DNA from: Bacillus sp. MUM 116
GTDB lineage: Bacteria > Bacillota > Bacilli > Bacillales > Cytobacillaceae
Reading direction: 5' to 3'
Length of the DNA stretch: 64,000 nt
Assembly (NCBI RefSeq): GCF_001866655.1
Contig: NZ_MLYR01000046.1
Location: forward strand, 62,001 to 126,000
A model generated the notes under the pieces. It was not told the DNA's origin. It searched no databases and saw only the letters and a program-made list of their open reading frames with translations. Numbering within the stretch: position 1 is the stretch's first letter; each line of letters begins with the position of its first letter. Shown here in pieces: positions 10,210-26,617 of the stretch. Made by a program: the position numbers and the translations under genes.

Positions 10210-10262
10210 AAAAATAAAAAGGTCTGACACATAAGGAGCTCCTTTGCCGTCAGACCTTCTTT
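10210..10262 (-). terminator. Terminator after rpoZ
   Basis: Minus strand reads AAGGTCTGAC, a GC-containing loop region, then GTCAGACCTT followed by TTTATTTTTA. The arms pair perfectly over 10 bp. It closes the yloC-remA-gmk-rpoZ group before coaBC. Confidence 0.88.
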
Positions 10263-10290
10263 TTTGTTTTCCGGTAGAAATAAGGTTTAC

Positions 10291-10509
10291 TTATTCCGCT
10301 GATGTTTCTGGTTTTTTGGAAATACGGTAGGTAAGTTCACCGCTGTAAATTTCTTCAAGTGCTTTTCCTACATATTTATAGGAAACATATTTAGGCATTC
10401 TTTCATCTCTTACTTGCGACATAACACGGGCGCGTTTTGCTGCCACGGAAACAAGCGAATATTTTGAGTCAATCTTTTCAAGTAATGAATCAATAGAAGG
10501 ATATAACAT
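10291..10509 (-). CDS. rpoZ: RNA polymerase omega subunit
   Basis: Small subunit that helps assemble or stabilise RNA polymerase. I take the ATG at 10509, giving 72 residues [20 protein letters not shown]..., which matches the Bacillus omega start; an earlier in-frame ATG at 10548 would lie inside gmk. It contains the family stretch [13 protein letters not shown] and [11 protein letters not shown]. The start lies one base after the gmk stop, the conserved gmk-rpoZ pair. A terminator follows. Confidence 0.95.
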   Translation of the reverse strand: MLYPSIDSLLEKIDSKYSLVSVAAKRARVMSQVRDERMPKYVSYKYVGKALEEIYSGELTYRISKKPETSAE

Positions 10510-10510
10510 T

Positions 10511-11137
<627 letters not shown>

Positions 11138-11401
11138 CTACCCTTCATCTATAATTTCATCCCGGTCGGCTAATCGATGTGCCACCGTTTCTGGCTGGAC
11201 CGCTGATAAAATAACATGGTCGCTATCCATAACAATTACAGCACGTGTACGTCGTCCATATGTAGCATCAATCAGGGAACCCCGGTCCCGTGCATCTTGA
11301 ATAATTCTTTTTATTGGAGCAGATTCCGGGCTAACGATTGAAATAATTCGATTGGCCGAAACAATATTCCCATATCCAATATTAATCAATTTAATTGACA
11401 T
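11138..11401 (-). CDS. remA: Biofilm matrix regulator RemA (YlzA, DUF370)
   Basis: Small DNA-binding activator of matrix and osmoprotection genes in B. subtilis. 87 residues from the ATG at 11401 ([12 protein letters not shown]), the family start; an ATG at 11410 would add MRD. The hallmark stretch [17 protein letters not shown] and [16 protein letters not shown] is fully present, including the Arg-rich loop used for DNA contact. It sits between yloC and gmk, its conserved place. Start uncertain by three codons; function by homology. Confidence 0.94.
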   Translation of the reverse strand: MSIKLINIGYGNIVSANRIISIVSPESAPIKRIIQDARDRGSLIDATYGRRTRAVIVMDSDHVILSAVQPETVAHRLADRDEIIDEG

Positions 11402-11461
11402 GTCTCTCATCCAATCATCAATAATATATTTTGACCGTGGAAAACTTTTTCTAAACAGGAA

Positions 11462-12337
11462 CTATTCGATATTTTGAACCTGTTCCTTTAGTTTTTCAAG
11501 CAAACTTTTGATTTCCACTACCTTTTTGGCAATGCTGGCATCATTGGCTTTGGATCCGATTGTATTTGCCTCCCTGTTCATTTCCTGTACAAGAAAGTCA
11601 AGCTTTCTTCCAATCGGCTCCTTTTCATTCAGCGTTTGACCGAATTGCCCGATATGGCTATTTAGACGTGTAATCTCCTCATTAATATCTGCTTTATCAG
11701 CAAATACGGCAACTTCCGTCAGAATTCTTGTTTCGTCTATTTGACCCTTTAGCAGTTCCTGCATTCTTTTCATTAAGCGGTCTTGATAGCTCTGAAGAAC
11801 AAGCGGCGCGTACTCCTGAAGCTCGTTAATCTTTTTTTCTAATTGAGTTAACGAAGAGAGTAAATCCTTTTTTAGTTCCTCGCCTTCGGCCAGCCTCATC
11901 TGTTTTAATAATTGAACCGCATCCCCCGTTGCAGCAAGAACTAAATTTTCAAGCTCTTCATTCCCTGTTTCACTTTCTTCGATATGTATAAGTTCACTAT
12001 TATTTAGTAAATCCTGAAGGGTTACTTTTCCTTCAATCTCATACTTTTCACGGGCACTATTGATAAATTGGTAATATTCCTCAATTAATTTCCAATCAAC
12101 ATGAATCTTGCGGGTAACAGCACTTTCTCCTTCAATGCTCACATAAACCTCAACTCTGCCCCGGCGGATTTGCTGATTTATTGTTTTCTTCAGTTTATCT
12201 TCAATTTTCAAGAGCTGCCTCGGCATCCGAATATTGAATTCACAAAATCGGTGGTTAACTGTTTTCACCTCAACAATTACCGAAAATGACTCCGATTCCT
12301 TTTTACTTCTTCCAAACCCTGTCATGCTAATAACCAT
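11462..12337 (-). CDS. yloC: YicC/YloC family endoribonuclease
   Basis: 291-residue protein starting MVISMTGFGRSKKES, the signature YicC start. The N-terminal YicC domain (about 1-155) has VEVKTVNHRFCEFNIRMPRQL; the C-terminal DUF1732 part holds RILTEVAVFADKADINEEITRLNSH and the closing KLDFLVQEMNREANTIGSKAND. Members are reported to be endoribonucleases that act on RNA and sRNA turnover; that activity is from family knowledge. It lies just upstream of remA and downstream of the yloB terminator. Confidence 0.94.
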   Translation of the reverse strand: MVISMTGFGRSKKESESFSVIVEVKTVNHRFCEFNIRMPRQLLKIEDKLKKTINQQIRRGRVEVYVSIEGESAVTRKIHVDWKLIEEYYQFINSAREKYEIEGKVTLQDLLNNSELIHIEESETGNEELENLVLAATGDAVQLLKQMRLAEGEELKKDLLSSLTQLEKKINELQEYAPLVLQSYQDRLMKRMQELLKGQIDETRILTEVAVFADKADINEEITRLNSHIGQFGQTLNEKEPIGRKLDFLVQEMNREANTIGSKANDASIAKKVVEIKSLLEKLKEQVQNIE

Positions 12338-12381
12338 TCTGCTTACACATCCAATCTACATTAGATGATCGGTTTCGATAA

Positions 12382-12416
12382 AAAAGGTAATAGAGTTTCC
12401 TCTACTACCTTTTGGA
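12382..12416 (-). terminator. Terminator after yloB
   Basis: Minus strand AAAAGGTAGTAGAG-GAAA-CTCTATTACCTTTTTT forms a stem of about 14 bp (one G-U) with a U-run. Just before it the minus strand has TATGATATAATCC, a possible -10 for yloC, so this hairpin may also lie at the start of the yloC transcript. Confidence 0.85.
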
Positions 12417-12428
12417 TTATATCATACT

Positions 12429-15107
12429 TTATTTTGTTTTTCTTAACAAAAATGAACCGGCCAGTAAAAAAGTTGGAATCGAAGATAAACCCAAGATTAA
12501 TAGCCAATCCTTGGCTAAAATCGGCAGTGTATGGAACACAGGCTGTAATGGCGGATAATAAATGACCACCAGTACAAGTAATAAAGAAGAAATTACTGCC
12601 CAAACGAGATATTGATTTCCAAACGGATTCCTCGAAAGGACCGATTTTTCACTGCGGCAATCGAAAACATGAATCAACTGCGCCATAACGAGTGTTGCAA
12701 ACGCAATTGTCTGTGCATATTCAAGACGACTTGAGTCGTTATGATAGACAATCATAAAGGCAAGCAATGTGACTAGTCCAATTAGAAATCCTCTTGAAAC
12801 CACTTTCCAGCCCAAACCTCTTGAAAAAACACCTTCATTTGGACTGCGGGGTTTCCGTTTCATTACATTCTCCTCAGGTTGGTCAAGCCCCAGTGCCATC
12901 GCAGGCAAGCCGTCTGTTACAAGGTTTACCCAAAGAATTTGAATAGGTACTAATGGTAACGGAAGACCCAGAATCATGGCAAATAACATCACCAAGATTT
13001 CTCCTACATTGGAAGCAAGTAAATAGCGGACGAATTTCCGGATATTTTCATAAATATTTCTTCCTTCTTTAATAGCTGCCTTTATGGTCGCAAAGTTATC
13101 GTCCAACAATACAAGCGCCGATGCTTCCTTTGCAACATCGGTACCGGTAATACCCATTGCAACGCCAATATCTGCCGCTTTGATTGCTGGTGCATCATTA
13201 ACACCATCACCTGTCATCGCGACAACATGTCCTTTATTTTGTAATGCCTTTACAATCTTTAATTTATGTTCCGGTGAAACCCTGGCAAAAACTGAAACAT
13301 CTTCAACCACATTTTCAAGGTCCTCTACTGACATCTGGGCTAATGCCTTCCCATCCAGAACCTTGCTTTTATTCGTTAGAATTCCAAGCTGCGTGGCAAT
13401 CGCTTTTGCCGTAATCACATGGTCACCGGTAATCATAACCGTTTTTATACCTGCGTCTTTACATTCTTTTACCGCATCTTTCACTTCGGGCCTTGGCGGG
13501 TCAATCATTCCTTGGACACCGATAAAGGTTAATTTCTTCTCCGCTTCATGTTCACTTAAGATAACGGTATTGGCGGGAACCGGTTTAAAGGCAATAGCAA
13601 TCGTTCTTAATGCCTTTGCGGCCAGCCCGTTAATCGCATCCTGAACTTTATTCTGTATTTCCTGTCCCAAATATTGTGTTTTTTCGTTCCAAAGGATGGA
13701 TTCACAATTTCCTAAAATGACATCTGGAGCACCCTTCGTTACAATAAAATGTCTTCCTTGCTTATCCTTGACATGCATACTCATCATTTTTCTTGCTGAA
13801 TCAAATGGAAATTCATTGATAATCGTAAATTCCTTTAAGAGGGCAGGCCGATCAAATCCTGCTTTCATAGCACTGACAAGGAGGGCCCCTTCTGTTGGAT
13901 CACCATCAAGAATGATTTCCTCTTCATTCATGACTAATTCAGAATGATTACAAAGCATTCCAAAAATCAGCATTTGCTGCAATGCTTTCTCATCCTTGGG
14001 ATGCACTGTTTTTTCATTCCGATAAAACATCCCTTGCGGTTGATATCCGACTCCGTCCACCGTCCATGTATGTCCGCCGCTCCAAAGATGAGTAACCGTC
14101 ATTTTATTTTGCGTCATCGTTCCCGTTTTATCGGAACAAATAACGGAGGCACATCCAAGTGTTTCGACTGCTTGTATTTTTCTAACAATTGCATTTTTCC
14201 TAATCATCTTTTGAACACCAAGCGATAATGCGACCGTTACAATAGCCGGAAGACCTTCAGGAATTGCTGCAACCGCCAGTGAAACTCCCGCTAAAAACAT
14301 TTCATATAATTCGTGACCTTGAATAACCCCAATTACCACAACAAGCAAAGTTAAAAATAAGGCTACCGTGATTAAAATTTTCCCTAACTGCTCCAAACGG
14401 CGTTGCAGAGGTGTTTCCTGTGATTCAGCATTTTGCAGTAAATCAGCAATTTGCCCCATTGCTGTTTTCATTCCGGTACCAATAACAACCCCTGTTCCAC
14501 TGCCTCTTGAAACCATCGTGCCCATAAAACCTATATTTTCCATATCACCAATTCCCGGATTAGCTGTTTGTAAGGCCTCAATCGATTTAGACACAGGAAC
14601 AGATTCACCAGTGAGGGCTGATTCCTCTATTTCCAGGCTTTTCGATTCAATGATACGGACATCTGCGCCAATCCGATCTCCGCTTGTAAATTTAAGGATA
14701 TCGCCAATTATAATTTCTTTTGAAGGAATTTTAATCCACTGACCATCCCTTAGTGCTGAAACTTGCGGTGCTGATAATTCCTTCAATGCTTGCAATGATT
14801 TTTCTGCTTTTCGTTCTTGAAAGAATCCTAAAAACCCATTAATAATGACAATTGCGATAATGGCAATTGCATCAATATATTCGCCAAGCAGACCGGAAAT
14901 TAAAGTCGCCGCCAGCAGCACAAGGACCATAAAATCTTTAAATTGACTAAAAAATAAGAGTAAAGCCGATTGCTTTTCTCCCTCGTCCAATTCATTATAA
15001 CCGTGCTGGGCAATACGCCTTTTTACTTCCTCCGTTGATAAACCAGAAGAAAAGTCGGTTTCTAAGACCTTTTCTACTTGTTTAATCTCCATTTCATGGA
15101 ACTTCAT
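12429..15107 (-). CDS. yloB: P-type Ca2+-transporting ATPase (YloB)
   Basis: SERCA-like (P2A) pump that exports or sequesters Ca2+ with ATP. The 892-residue protein has the actuator loop TGES (166-169), transmembrane IPEGLP (282-287), phosphorylation site DKTGTMT (D326), KGAPD, the hinge TGDGVNDAPAIK, and about ten membrane helices including the C-terminal four. In B. subtilis the orthologue is made during sporulation and is linked to germination and heat resistance. It is divergent from rqcH, 153 bp apart, and ends with its own terminator. The start with GGGGGAAG and GAG upstream is plausible. Confidence 0.95.
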   Translation of the reverse strand: MKFHEMEIKQVEKVLETDFSSGLSTEEVKRRIAQHGYNELDEGEKQSALLLFFSQFKDFMVLVLLAATLISGLLGEYIDAIAIIAIVIINGFLGFFQERKAEKSLQALKELSAPQVSALRDGQWIKIPSKEIIIGDILKFTSGDRIGADVRIIESKSLEIEESALTGESVPVSKSIEALQTANPGIGDMENIGFMGTMVSRGSGTGVVIGTGMKTAMGQIADLLQNAESQETPLQRRLEQLGKILITVALFLTLLVVVIGVIQGHELYEMFLAGVSLAVAAIPEGLPAIVTVALSLGVQKMIRKNAIVRKIQAVETLGCASVICSDKTGTMTQNKMTVTHLWSGGHTWTVDGVGYQPQGMFYRNEKTVHPKDEKALQQMLIFGMLCNHSELVMNEEEIILDGDPTEGALLVSAMKAGFDRPALLKEFTIINEFPFDSARKMMSMHVKDKQGRHFIVTKGAPDVILGNCESILWNEKTQYLGQEIQNKVQDAINGLAAKALRTIAIAFKPVPANTVILSEHEAEKKLTFIGVQGMIDPPRPEVKDAVKECKDAGIKTVMITGDHVITAKAIATQLGILTNKSKVLDGKALAQMSVEDLENVVEDVSVFARVSPEHKLKIVKALQNKGHVVAMTGDGVNDAPAIKAADIGVAMGITGTDVAKEASALVLLDDNFATIKAAIKEGRNIYENIRKFVRYLLASNVGEILVMLFAMILGLPLPLVPIQILWVNLVTDGLPAMALGLDQPEENVMKRKPRSPNEGVFSRGLGWKVVSRGFLIGLVTLLAFMIVYHNDSSRLEYAQTIAFATLVMAQLIHVFDCRSEKSVLSRNPFGNQYLVWAVISSLLLVLVVIYYPPLQPVFHTLPILAKDWLLILGLSSIPTFLLAGSFLLRKTK

Positions 15108-15198
15108 CCGACCATCTCACTTCCCCCTCTAATAGACATACTTAATAGAATACATATTCAGACTCGTCCCAAAAAATGCTATTATATAGTTTAAAATA

Positions 15199-15227
15199 AG
15201 ACAGGTTTTAATTGAGTACGATATAAT
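15199..15227 (+). promoter_or_regulatory. Possible sigma-A promoter of rqcH
   Basis: TATAAT at 15222-15227 lies 34 bp before the rqcH ATG, with a poor -35 (AGACAG, 15199-15204, 17-bp spacer). On the other strand TATAAT (15186-15181) could serve yloB, with no good -35 seen. Confidence 0.4.
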
Positions 15228-15260
15228 TGATGTATAGAAGATTGTAAAGGATGTTTTTCC

Positions 15261-16973
15261 ATGTCATTTGATGGTTTATTTACAAAAGCAATGGTCGATG
15301 AACTTTCCCGTTCCTTAAAAGGGGGAAGGATTAATAAAGTTCATCAGCCTTATAAAAATGAAGTAATATTAACAATCCGTGCGAATGGCGTAAACCAAAA
15401 GCTGCTTTTATCCGCACATCCAAGCTATGCGAGAGTTCAACTGACAAACGAAGGTTATGAAAATCCAAGTGAACCTCCTATGTTTTGCATGCTTCTCAGG
15501 AAGCATATTGAAGGATATATTTTAGAAGATGTATACCAAGTAGATAATGATCGGATGATTGTTTTTGCAATTAAAGGCCGGAACGAAATCGGGGATATTA
15601 GTTACAAGCAATTAATCATTGAGATTATGGGAAGGCACAGCAATATTGTATTAGTTGATAAAAGCCGGAATCTCATCCTTGATAGTATTAAACACGTTTC
15701 CTTCGCGGTTAACAGCTACAGGGCTATTTTACCAGGACAGCCGTATGTCTTCCCTCCTGAACAAAATAAGCAAAATCCCTTTCAAGCAATGGAAGAGGAC
15801 GTGTTAAAGAAGCTGGATTTTAATAGCGGCATGCTGGATCGGCAGCTTGTTGAACAATTTTCCGGAATATCTCCGTTATTTGCAAAAGAAGCCGTTCTTC
15901 AAAGCGGACTTGCTAATCGCACAACACTGCCAAAAACGTTTATAAGTATGATTAACCAGATTAAAAATGGCAATATTACTCCGACGATTATATCATCAGC
16001 CGGAAAAGATTCGTTTTATTTATTTCCGCTTCAACATTTAAAGGGAGAATTCAAAGAATTTCCAACCCTTAGCGAAATGCTGGATCGTTTTTATTTTGGC
16101 AAGGCAGAGCGCGACAGAGTGAAGCAGCAAGGGAATGATATTGAACGTTTTATTATCAATGAAAAGGAGAAGAATGAGAAAAAAATTACCAAGTTAAAAG
16201 TCACCTTACGTGATGCCGAACGAGCGGATCGATTTCAGCGTTTCGGGGAACTGTTAACAGCAAACCTATATGCTGCTAAAAAAGGGATGAAGGAAATAGA
16301 GGTTCTTGATTATTATGATGAATCGGGTGGAACCGTTGTGATTCCGCTTGACCCACGAAAGTCACCTTCAGAAAACGCACAAAAATATTTTTCAAAATAT
16401 CAGAAGGCCAAAAATGCGGTATCAATTGTCGAAGAACAAATAGAATTGGCACTTGAAGAAGTAGCATATTTTGATACTTTAATGCAACAGATCGTAAGTG
16501 CATCACCTAAAGATATTGTTGAGATTAGAGAAGAGCTTGTTGAAGGAGGCTATATCCGCGACCGCCAGAAACGTAATGGAAAAAAGGGGCAAAATGCAAA
16601 GCCTGTGCTCGACCATTATATAGCAACAGATGGAACTGAGATAATTGTTGGAAAAAATAATAAGCAGAATGATTATTTAACCAATAAATTGGCTGCAAGG
16701 GATGAAGTTTGGCTCCATACGAAAGATATCCCGGGGTCACATGTTGTGGTTCGCACTAAGGAACCTTCCGATGATACGATTTTAGAGGCAGCAGTACTTG
16801 CCGCATACTATAGTAAGGCGCGTAATTCAAGCTCGGTCCCAGTGGACTTTACAAGAGTTCGATTTGTTAAAAAACCGAGCGGGGCTAAGCCTGGATTTGT
16901 AATTTATGATAATCAGCAGACGGTTTATGTAACTCCGGACGAAGAATTGGTATTAAAATTGAAAAAACATTAA
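15261..16973 (+). CDS. rqcH: Ribosome quality control factor RqcH (NEMF/Rqc2 family, YloA)
   Basis: Binds stalled 50S subunits and recruits tRNA-Ala to add C-terminal alanine tails that mark incomplete proteins for degradation. 570 residues: NFACT-N (about 1-180) with the conserved Asp97-Arg98 pair (VDNDR), a helix-hairpin-helix region, a long coiled coil (about 280-430), and NFACT-R with [10 protein letters not shown] and [17 protein letters not shown]. It was long annotated as a fibronectin-binding protein. It is the only plus-strand gene here, facing the pyr operon across a shared terminator. Confidence 0.96.
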   Translation: MSFDGLFTKAMVDELSRSLKGGRINKVHQPYKNEVILTIRANGVNQKLLLSAHPSYARVQLTNEGYENPSEPPMFCMLLRKHIEGYILEDVYQVDNDRMIVFAIKGRNEIGDISYKQLIIEIMGRHSNIVLVDKSRNLILDSIKHVSFAVNSYRAILPGQPYVFPPEQNKQNPFQAMEEDVLKKLDFNSGMLDRQLVEQFSGISPLFAKEAVLQSGLANRTTLPKTFISMINQIKNGNITPTIISSAGKDSFYLFPLQHLKGEFKEFPTLSEMLDRFYFGKAERDRVKQQGNDIERFIINEKEKNEKKITKLKVTLRDAERADRFQRFGELLTANLYAAKKGMKEIEVLDYYDESGGTVVIPLDPRKSPSENAQKYFSKYQKAKNAVSIVEEQIELALEEVAYFDTLMQQIVSASPKDIVEIREELVEGGYIRDRQKRNGKKGQNAKPVLDHYIATDGTEIIVGKNNKQNDYLTNKLAARDEVWLHTKDIPGSHVVVRTKEPSDDTILEAAVLAAYYSKARNSSSVPVDFTRVRFVKKPSGAKPGFVIYDNQQTVYVTPDEELVLKLKKH

Positions 16974-17000
16974 AAAGACCCCGGGATTCCGGGGTCTTAA
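16972..17000. terminator. Bidirectional terminator between rqcH and pyrE
   Basis: Arms AAGACCCCGG (16975-16984) and CCGGGGTCTT (16989-16998) with a 4-base loop. On the minus strand it is followed by TTTTTAATG, on the plus strand by a weaker AACATTTTTATT. It ends the pyr operon and rqcH. Confidence 0.92.
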
Positions 17001-17005
17001 CATTT

Positions 17006-17634
17006 TTATTCAAACCGCTTACTCCATTCAGCTGGGTTCTTGCTCCAAGTTAAAAGGCTGTCTTTATCGTTTTCACTAATATAGCCTTTTTCGATTGCTG
17101 TTTCGACTAATGTTGCAAAGTCCGTTAAAGAGGCTGCAGCAATTCCTTCCTGCTCGAATGCTTCTTTCCCCTTTCCAAGTCCATAAGTAAAAATCGATAC
17201 AGCTCCAAGCACGTTACAACCTGCTTCTCTTAATGCCTGAACAGCTGTAATTACACTGCCGCCCGTTGAGATTAAATCTTCAACTACAACAACTTTCTGT
17301 CCTTTTTCAGCTTTCCCTTCAATCTGATTCCCTTTTCCATGGCCTTTTGGCTTCGAACGAACATAACACATCGGTAAATTCATTAGTTCACTCACCCAAG
17401 CTGCATGCGGAATGCCGGCAGTTGCTGTTCCGGCGATAACCTCTGCATCAGGGAATTTCTCAACAATCAGTTTACTTAACCCGTCTGCAATCGCTCTGCG
17501 CACTTCAGGGTAAGATAGAGTTAAACGGTTATCACAATAAATCGGGGAGCGAAGACCTGAAGTCCAAGTAAATGGATCATTCGGTTTTAACGCAACCGCA
17601 TTAATTTCTAAAAGTTTTTCTGCAATCAAATGTT

Positions 17635-17638
<4 letters not shown>
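17006..17638 (-). CDS. pyrE: Orotate phosphoribosyltransferase
   Basis: Makes OMP from orotate and PRPP. 210 residues from the ATG at 17638 ([12 protein letters not shown]), which overlaps the pyrF stop as ATGA and has GGGAG 7 bases upstream; the open frame upstream belongs to the pyrF end. Contains [16 protein letters not shown], the loop [13 protein letters not shown], and the PRPP motif [13 protein letters not shown]. Last gene of the pyr operon. In B. subtilis the cysH sulfate cluster follows pyrE; here the terminator and rqcH follow. Confidence 0.96.
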
Positions 17639-20018
<2,380 letters not shown>

Positions 20019-20022
<4 letters not shown>

Positions 20023-23000
20023 GTCAAAACCGCCTCTCTTTTTTTCTCGACTGTCATCGCTTCAGTAGAGAAGTTCATTGACTCAATTACCTTAAGAATT
20101 GCATCAGCAGTATCTAATGATGTTAAACATGGAACGCCATTTTCAACGGCTTCACGGCGAATTCTAAATCCATCACGTTCCGGCTGCTTTCCTTTTGTTA
20201 ATGTATTAATAATGAATTGTACTTCGCCATGATGAATAACATCTAACAAAGTTTTTCCTTCTGAACCAATTTTACCAACTACTTTAACCGGTAGACCGGC
20301 AGATTCTAATAGGCTAGCGGTTCCGCTAGTTGCCATGAGACGATAGCCAATGGCCGAAAACCGTTTCGCAAGCTGCAACGCTTCATGCTTATCTTTATCT
20401 GCAATCGTAAATAATACCGTTCCAAACTTTTGGATGTTCATTCCAGATGCCACTAACCCTTTATAAAGAGCTTTTTCTAAAGTTACATCTTTACCCATTA
20501 CTTCACCTGTTGATTTCATTTCAGGCCCTAAAGTAATATCGACATCTTTCAATTTCGCAAATGAGAAGACTGGAACCTTTACAAATACGCCTTCCTTTTC
20601 TGAAACAAGTCCTGGCATATAGCCTTGCTCGATAATGGATGCACCTAAAATCGCTTTCGTAGCAATTTTCGCCATCGGGATATTTGTAATTTTACTTAAA
20701 AACGGTACCGTACGGCTCGAACGCGGGTTAACCTCTAGTACATAAACTTGATCGCCGGCTAAAACATATTGAATATTTAGTAAGCCGATTATATTTAATC
20801 CTTTTGCCAATTTCACCGTATATTCAGCAAGAGTCTGTTTTACCTCTTCGGAAAGTGTTTGCGGCGGATAGACTGCAATCGAGTCACCAGAGTGAACCCC
20901 GGCGCGTTCGATATGCTCCATAATTCCCGGTATCAATACCGTTTCACCGTCACAAATTGCATCGACTTCAATCTCTTTCCCGGTTAAGTAACGGTCAATC
21001 AACACAGGGTGTTCAGGATTAATCTTCACAGCATTTTTCATATAATGAAGCAGTTCTTCTTTACGGTAAACAATTTCCATTGCCCGGCCGCCAAGGACAT
21101 AGGAAGGGCGGACAAGAACTGGATAACCAATTTCTTCAGCAATTATTAGTGCTTCTTCCACCGATAAGGCTGTTTTACCAAGAGGCTGCGGAATGTTTAG
21201 CTCTTCAAGGGCTTGTTCAAATTTATCGCGATTTTCCGCACGGTCCAAATCCTTAAGGCTTGTTCCTAAGATTTTAACTCCATTTTCTTCAAGCTTTGAT
21301 GCAAGGTTGATTGCGGTTTGTCCGCCAAATTGAACGACAACTCCAATTGGATTTTCCAAATCAATGATGCTCATTACATCCTCAATGGTAAGCGGCTCAA
21401 AGTAGAGCTTATCGGAAATACTGAAATCAGTCGAAACAGTTTCCGGATTATTGTTAATAATGATAGCTTCATAGCCGGCTTCTTTTAGCGCCTTCACAGA
21501 ATGAACCGTTGCATAGTCAAATTCGATTCCTTGACCGATGCGGATTGGTCCGGAACCCAAAACCACTACACTTTCTTTTCCTGTGACAACAGACTCATTT
21601 TCTTCTTCATACGTTCCATAATAATATGGAGTTTCCGATTCGAACTCTGATGCACATGTATCTACCATCTTATAAACCGGGACAATCCCAGTCTCCTTGC
21701 GCAGATTGTAGATATCTTGTTCCTTACTATTCCATAGTTCTGCAATCTTTTTATCCGTAAATCCTTTTTGTTTTGCCTCAATTAGAATTTCCTTTTCGAA
21801 AGGTTTCGCAGTAAGCTTTGTTTCAAGCTCGATAATTCCTTCAAATTTCTTTAGGAAAAACAAATCAATTTTACTCCATTGATGAATAGTTTCAATAGAT
21901 AGACCGCGTTTTAAGCCCTCTGCAATGTAAAAGAGACGCTCATCCCCTGCTTTACGGATCCGCTTTTCAATTAATTCATCGTTGATATCCGCCGCACCAT
22001 TCAATTCGAAGTGGTACACACCAGCTTCTAAAGAACGGATTGCTTTTAACAGCGATTCTTCAAATGTACGCCCGATTGCCATAACTTCGCCTGTTGCCTT
22101 CATTTGCGTTCCAAGCGAACGGTTTCCTGACTCAAATTTGTCAAATGGCCATCTTGGAATTTTCGTTACAACATAATCAAGTGCCGGTTCGAAGCTTGCA
22201 TAGGTTTTTCCTGTAACCGGGTTCAGCATTTCATCCAGCGTTAAACCAACAGCAATTTTCGCTGCCAGCTTGGCAATTGGATAACCTGTCGCTTTGGATG
22301 CAAGAGCAGATGAACGACTTACCCTTGGATTTACTTCGATGATGTAGTAGTTAAAGCTATATGGGTCTAGAGCAAGCTGAACGTTACAGCCTCCTTCAAT
22401 CCCAAGAGCACGGATAATTTTTAAAGATACATTTCTTAACAGCTGGTATTCGCGGTCACTTAAGGTTTGGCTAGGTGCCACGACAATGGAGTCGCCCGTA
22501 TGTACTCCTACCGGGTCGATGTTTTCCATGTTACAAACAACGATGGCATTATCATTCGAATCACGCATGACTTCATATTCAATTTCTTTGTAACCGGCGA
22601 TGCTTTTTTCGAGCAGACATTGATGAACCGGGCTGTTTTTCAAGCCGCTGGTAATGATTTCTTCTAACTCTTCAGGACTATGACAGATCCCGCCGCCTGT
22701 TCCTCCAAGAGTAAAAGCTGGACGGACAATTACAGGGAAGCCAATTTTTTCAACAAATGCCTTTGCTTCCTCTAATTCATGAACAATTTCACTATCAGGT
22801 ACCGGCTCGTTTAATTCATTCATTAAGCTCCTGAATAATTCACGGTCTTCAGCCTGGTTAATTGCCGATAACTTTGTTCCGAGAATTTCTACTCCACATT
22901 CTTCCAAAACTCCTGATTTTGATAACTCAACGGCAAGATTAAGGCCTGTTTGCCCTCCGAGTGTTGCTAAAAGTGCATCGGGACGTTCCTTGCGAATAAT

Positions 23001-23228
23001 GCGGCTGACAAATTCCACTGTCAGCGGTTCGATATAGACAGCATCAGCCATCTCTGTATCCGTCATAATCGTCGCTGGGTTTGAATTTACAAGAATAACA
23101 CGGTAGCCTTCCTCTTTAAGGGCAATACAAGCCTGGGCACCTGCATAATCAAATTCTGCGGCCTGACCAATTACAATCGGGCCTGAACCGATAACTAAAA
23201 TGGAGTTAATATCTGTACGTTTAGACAT
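20019..23228 (-). CDS. pyrAB: Carbamoyl-phosphate synthase large subunit (pyrimidine-specific)
   Basis: Makes carbamoyl phosphate from bicarbonate, ammonia from PyrAA, and two ATP. 1069 residues with two homologous ATP-grasp halves: the first from about 130 ([13 protein letters not shown]), the second from about 680 ([14 protein letters not shown]), and a C-terminal allosteric MGS-like domain from about 935 that in this family binds UMP/PRPP-type effectors. The start [21 protein letters not shown] is typical. It overlaps pyrAA by 8 bp and pyrK by 4 bp. Confidence 0.97.
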
Positions 23229-24308
23229 TCGTTGTTACCTCCTGTTTATTAGCTTCCAGCATCGTAAGAAATTGTTCAAACAATTCATTTGCATCTTCCG
23301 GTCCTGGTGATGCTTCCGGATGATATTGAACGGTAAATGCCGGATAGTCAAGGTGCTTCAATCCTTCGACTGTCCCATCATTTAAGGCAATATGAGTGAT
23401 AGCTAACCTTGTATTTTTTATTGATTCCTCTTCAACTGTGTAGCCATGGTTTTGAGATGTTATCGCAATTTTTCCAGTTGCAAGATCTTTTACCGGGTGG
23501 TTAGATCCACGGTGACCAAACTTCATTTTCTTAGTGTCTGCCCCGCAGGCAAGAGCAAATAATTGATGACCGAGGCAGATTCCGAATATCGGGATCTTCC
23601 CCAAAACTTCTTTAATCATATGAATTGCTTCTGGAACATCTTTTGGATCCCCAGGGCCATTCGAAAGCATGATTCCATCGGGGCGCAATTGAAGAATTTC
23701 TTCTGCAGTTGTACGATATGGAACGACAACGACATCACAGCCACGCTCATTTAATTCTCGTAATATTCCATGTTTCATTCCAAAATCAACAAGGACGATC
23801 CTTTTTCCGCGTCCTGGACTCGGATAGGAATTTTTCGTAGATACCTGCCTTACCTGATCAATCGGGAGGCTTGTTTGTCTTAAGCTGCTAAGGACTACAT
23901 TAACATCTTTATCAATACTGCAAATGGCTCCCTTTAATGTTCCATATTTACGAATTATCCTTGTCAATTTACGTGTATCAATCCCGGAAATACCAGGAAT
24001 TTTCTTCATTTTAAAGTACTCATCTAAGGTAAATTCACTTCTCCAGTTGGATGGAAACTCGACTGCTTCCTTTACAATAAATCCTTTTACTGCAGGATTT
24101 ATGGATTCAAAATCATCACGGTTAATCCCATAATTTCCGATCAAAGGATAAGTAAGTGTGACAATTTGTCCGCAGTAGGATGGATCCGAAAGAATCTCCT
24201 GGTAGCCTGTCATTCCAGTGTTAAAGACGACTTCTCCAACTGTATCAAGATGGCTTCCAAACCCTTCACCGATAAAAACTGATCCATCTTCTAAAATTAG
24301 CTGAGCCT

Positions 24309-24312
<4 letters not shown>
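23221..24312 (-). CDS. pyrAA: Carbamoyl-phosphate synthase small subunit (glutamine amidotransferase)
   Basis: Hydrolyses glutamine and channels ammonia to PyrAB. 363 residues: N-terminal CPSase small-chain domain with [17 protein letters not shown], then a class I amidotransferase with nucleophile Cys246 in GICLGHQL and the His-x-Glu pair in [14 protein letters not shown] overlap with pyrC upstream. Confidence 0.97.
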
Positions 24313-26499
<2,187 letters not shown>

Positions 26500-26521
26500 T
26501 TAAATCCCCACCCTTCTAGAT

Positions 26522-26606
26522 ATGAAAAAAAACACCCTGACCAAATGATTAGGGTGTAAAAACTTTGTACTACACCCTTATAAGCCTCTCAGGACTTCAT
26601 TTAAAA
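26522..26606 (-). promoter_or_regulatory. PyrR attenuator 3 (pyrP-pyrB gap)
   Basis: The minus strand has the PyrR-binding loop AAGTCCTGAGAGGCTTA (26582-26599), then TAAGGGTGTA (26580-26571), which can pair with TACACCCTAA of the terminator (antiterminator), then the terminator ACACCCT...AGGGTGT followed by eight U (about 26524-26558). UMP-bound PyrR on the loop would favour termination. Confidence 0.9.
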
Positions 26607-26617
26607 GGTTAACAATA

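Noticed and set aside
13084-13644. 186-codon open frame on the plus strand
   Set aside because: It is antisense to yloB, a certain gene; composition reflects the opposite coding strand and there is no SD or family match.
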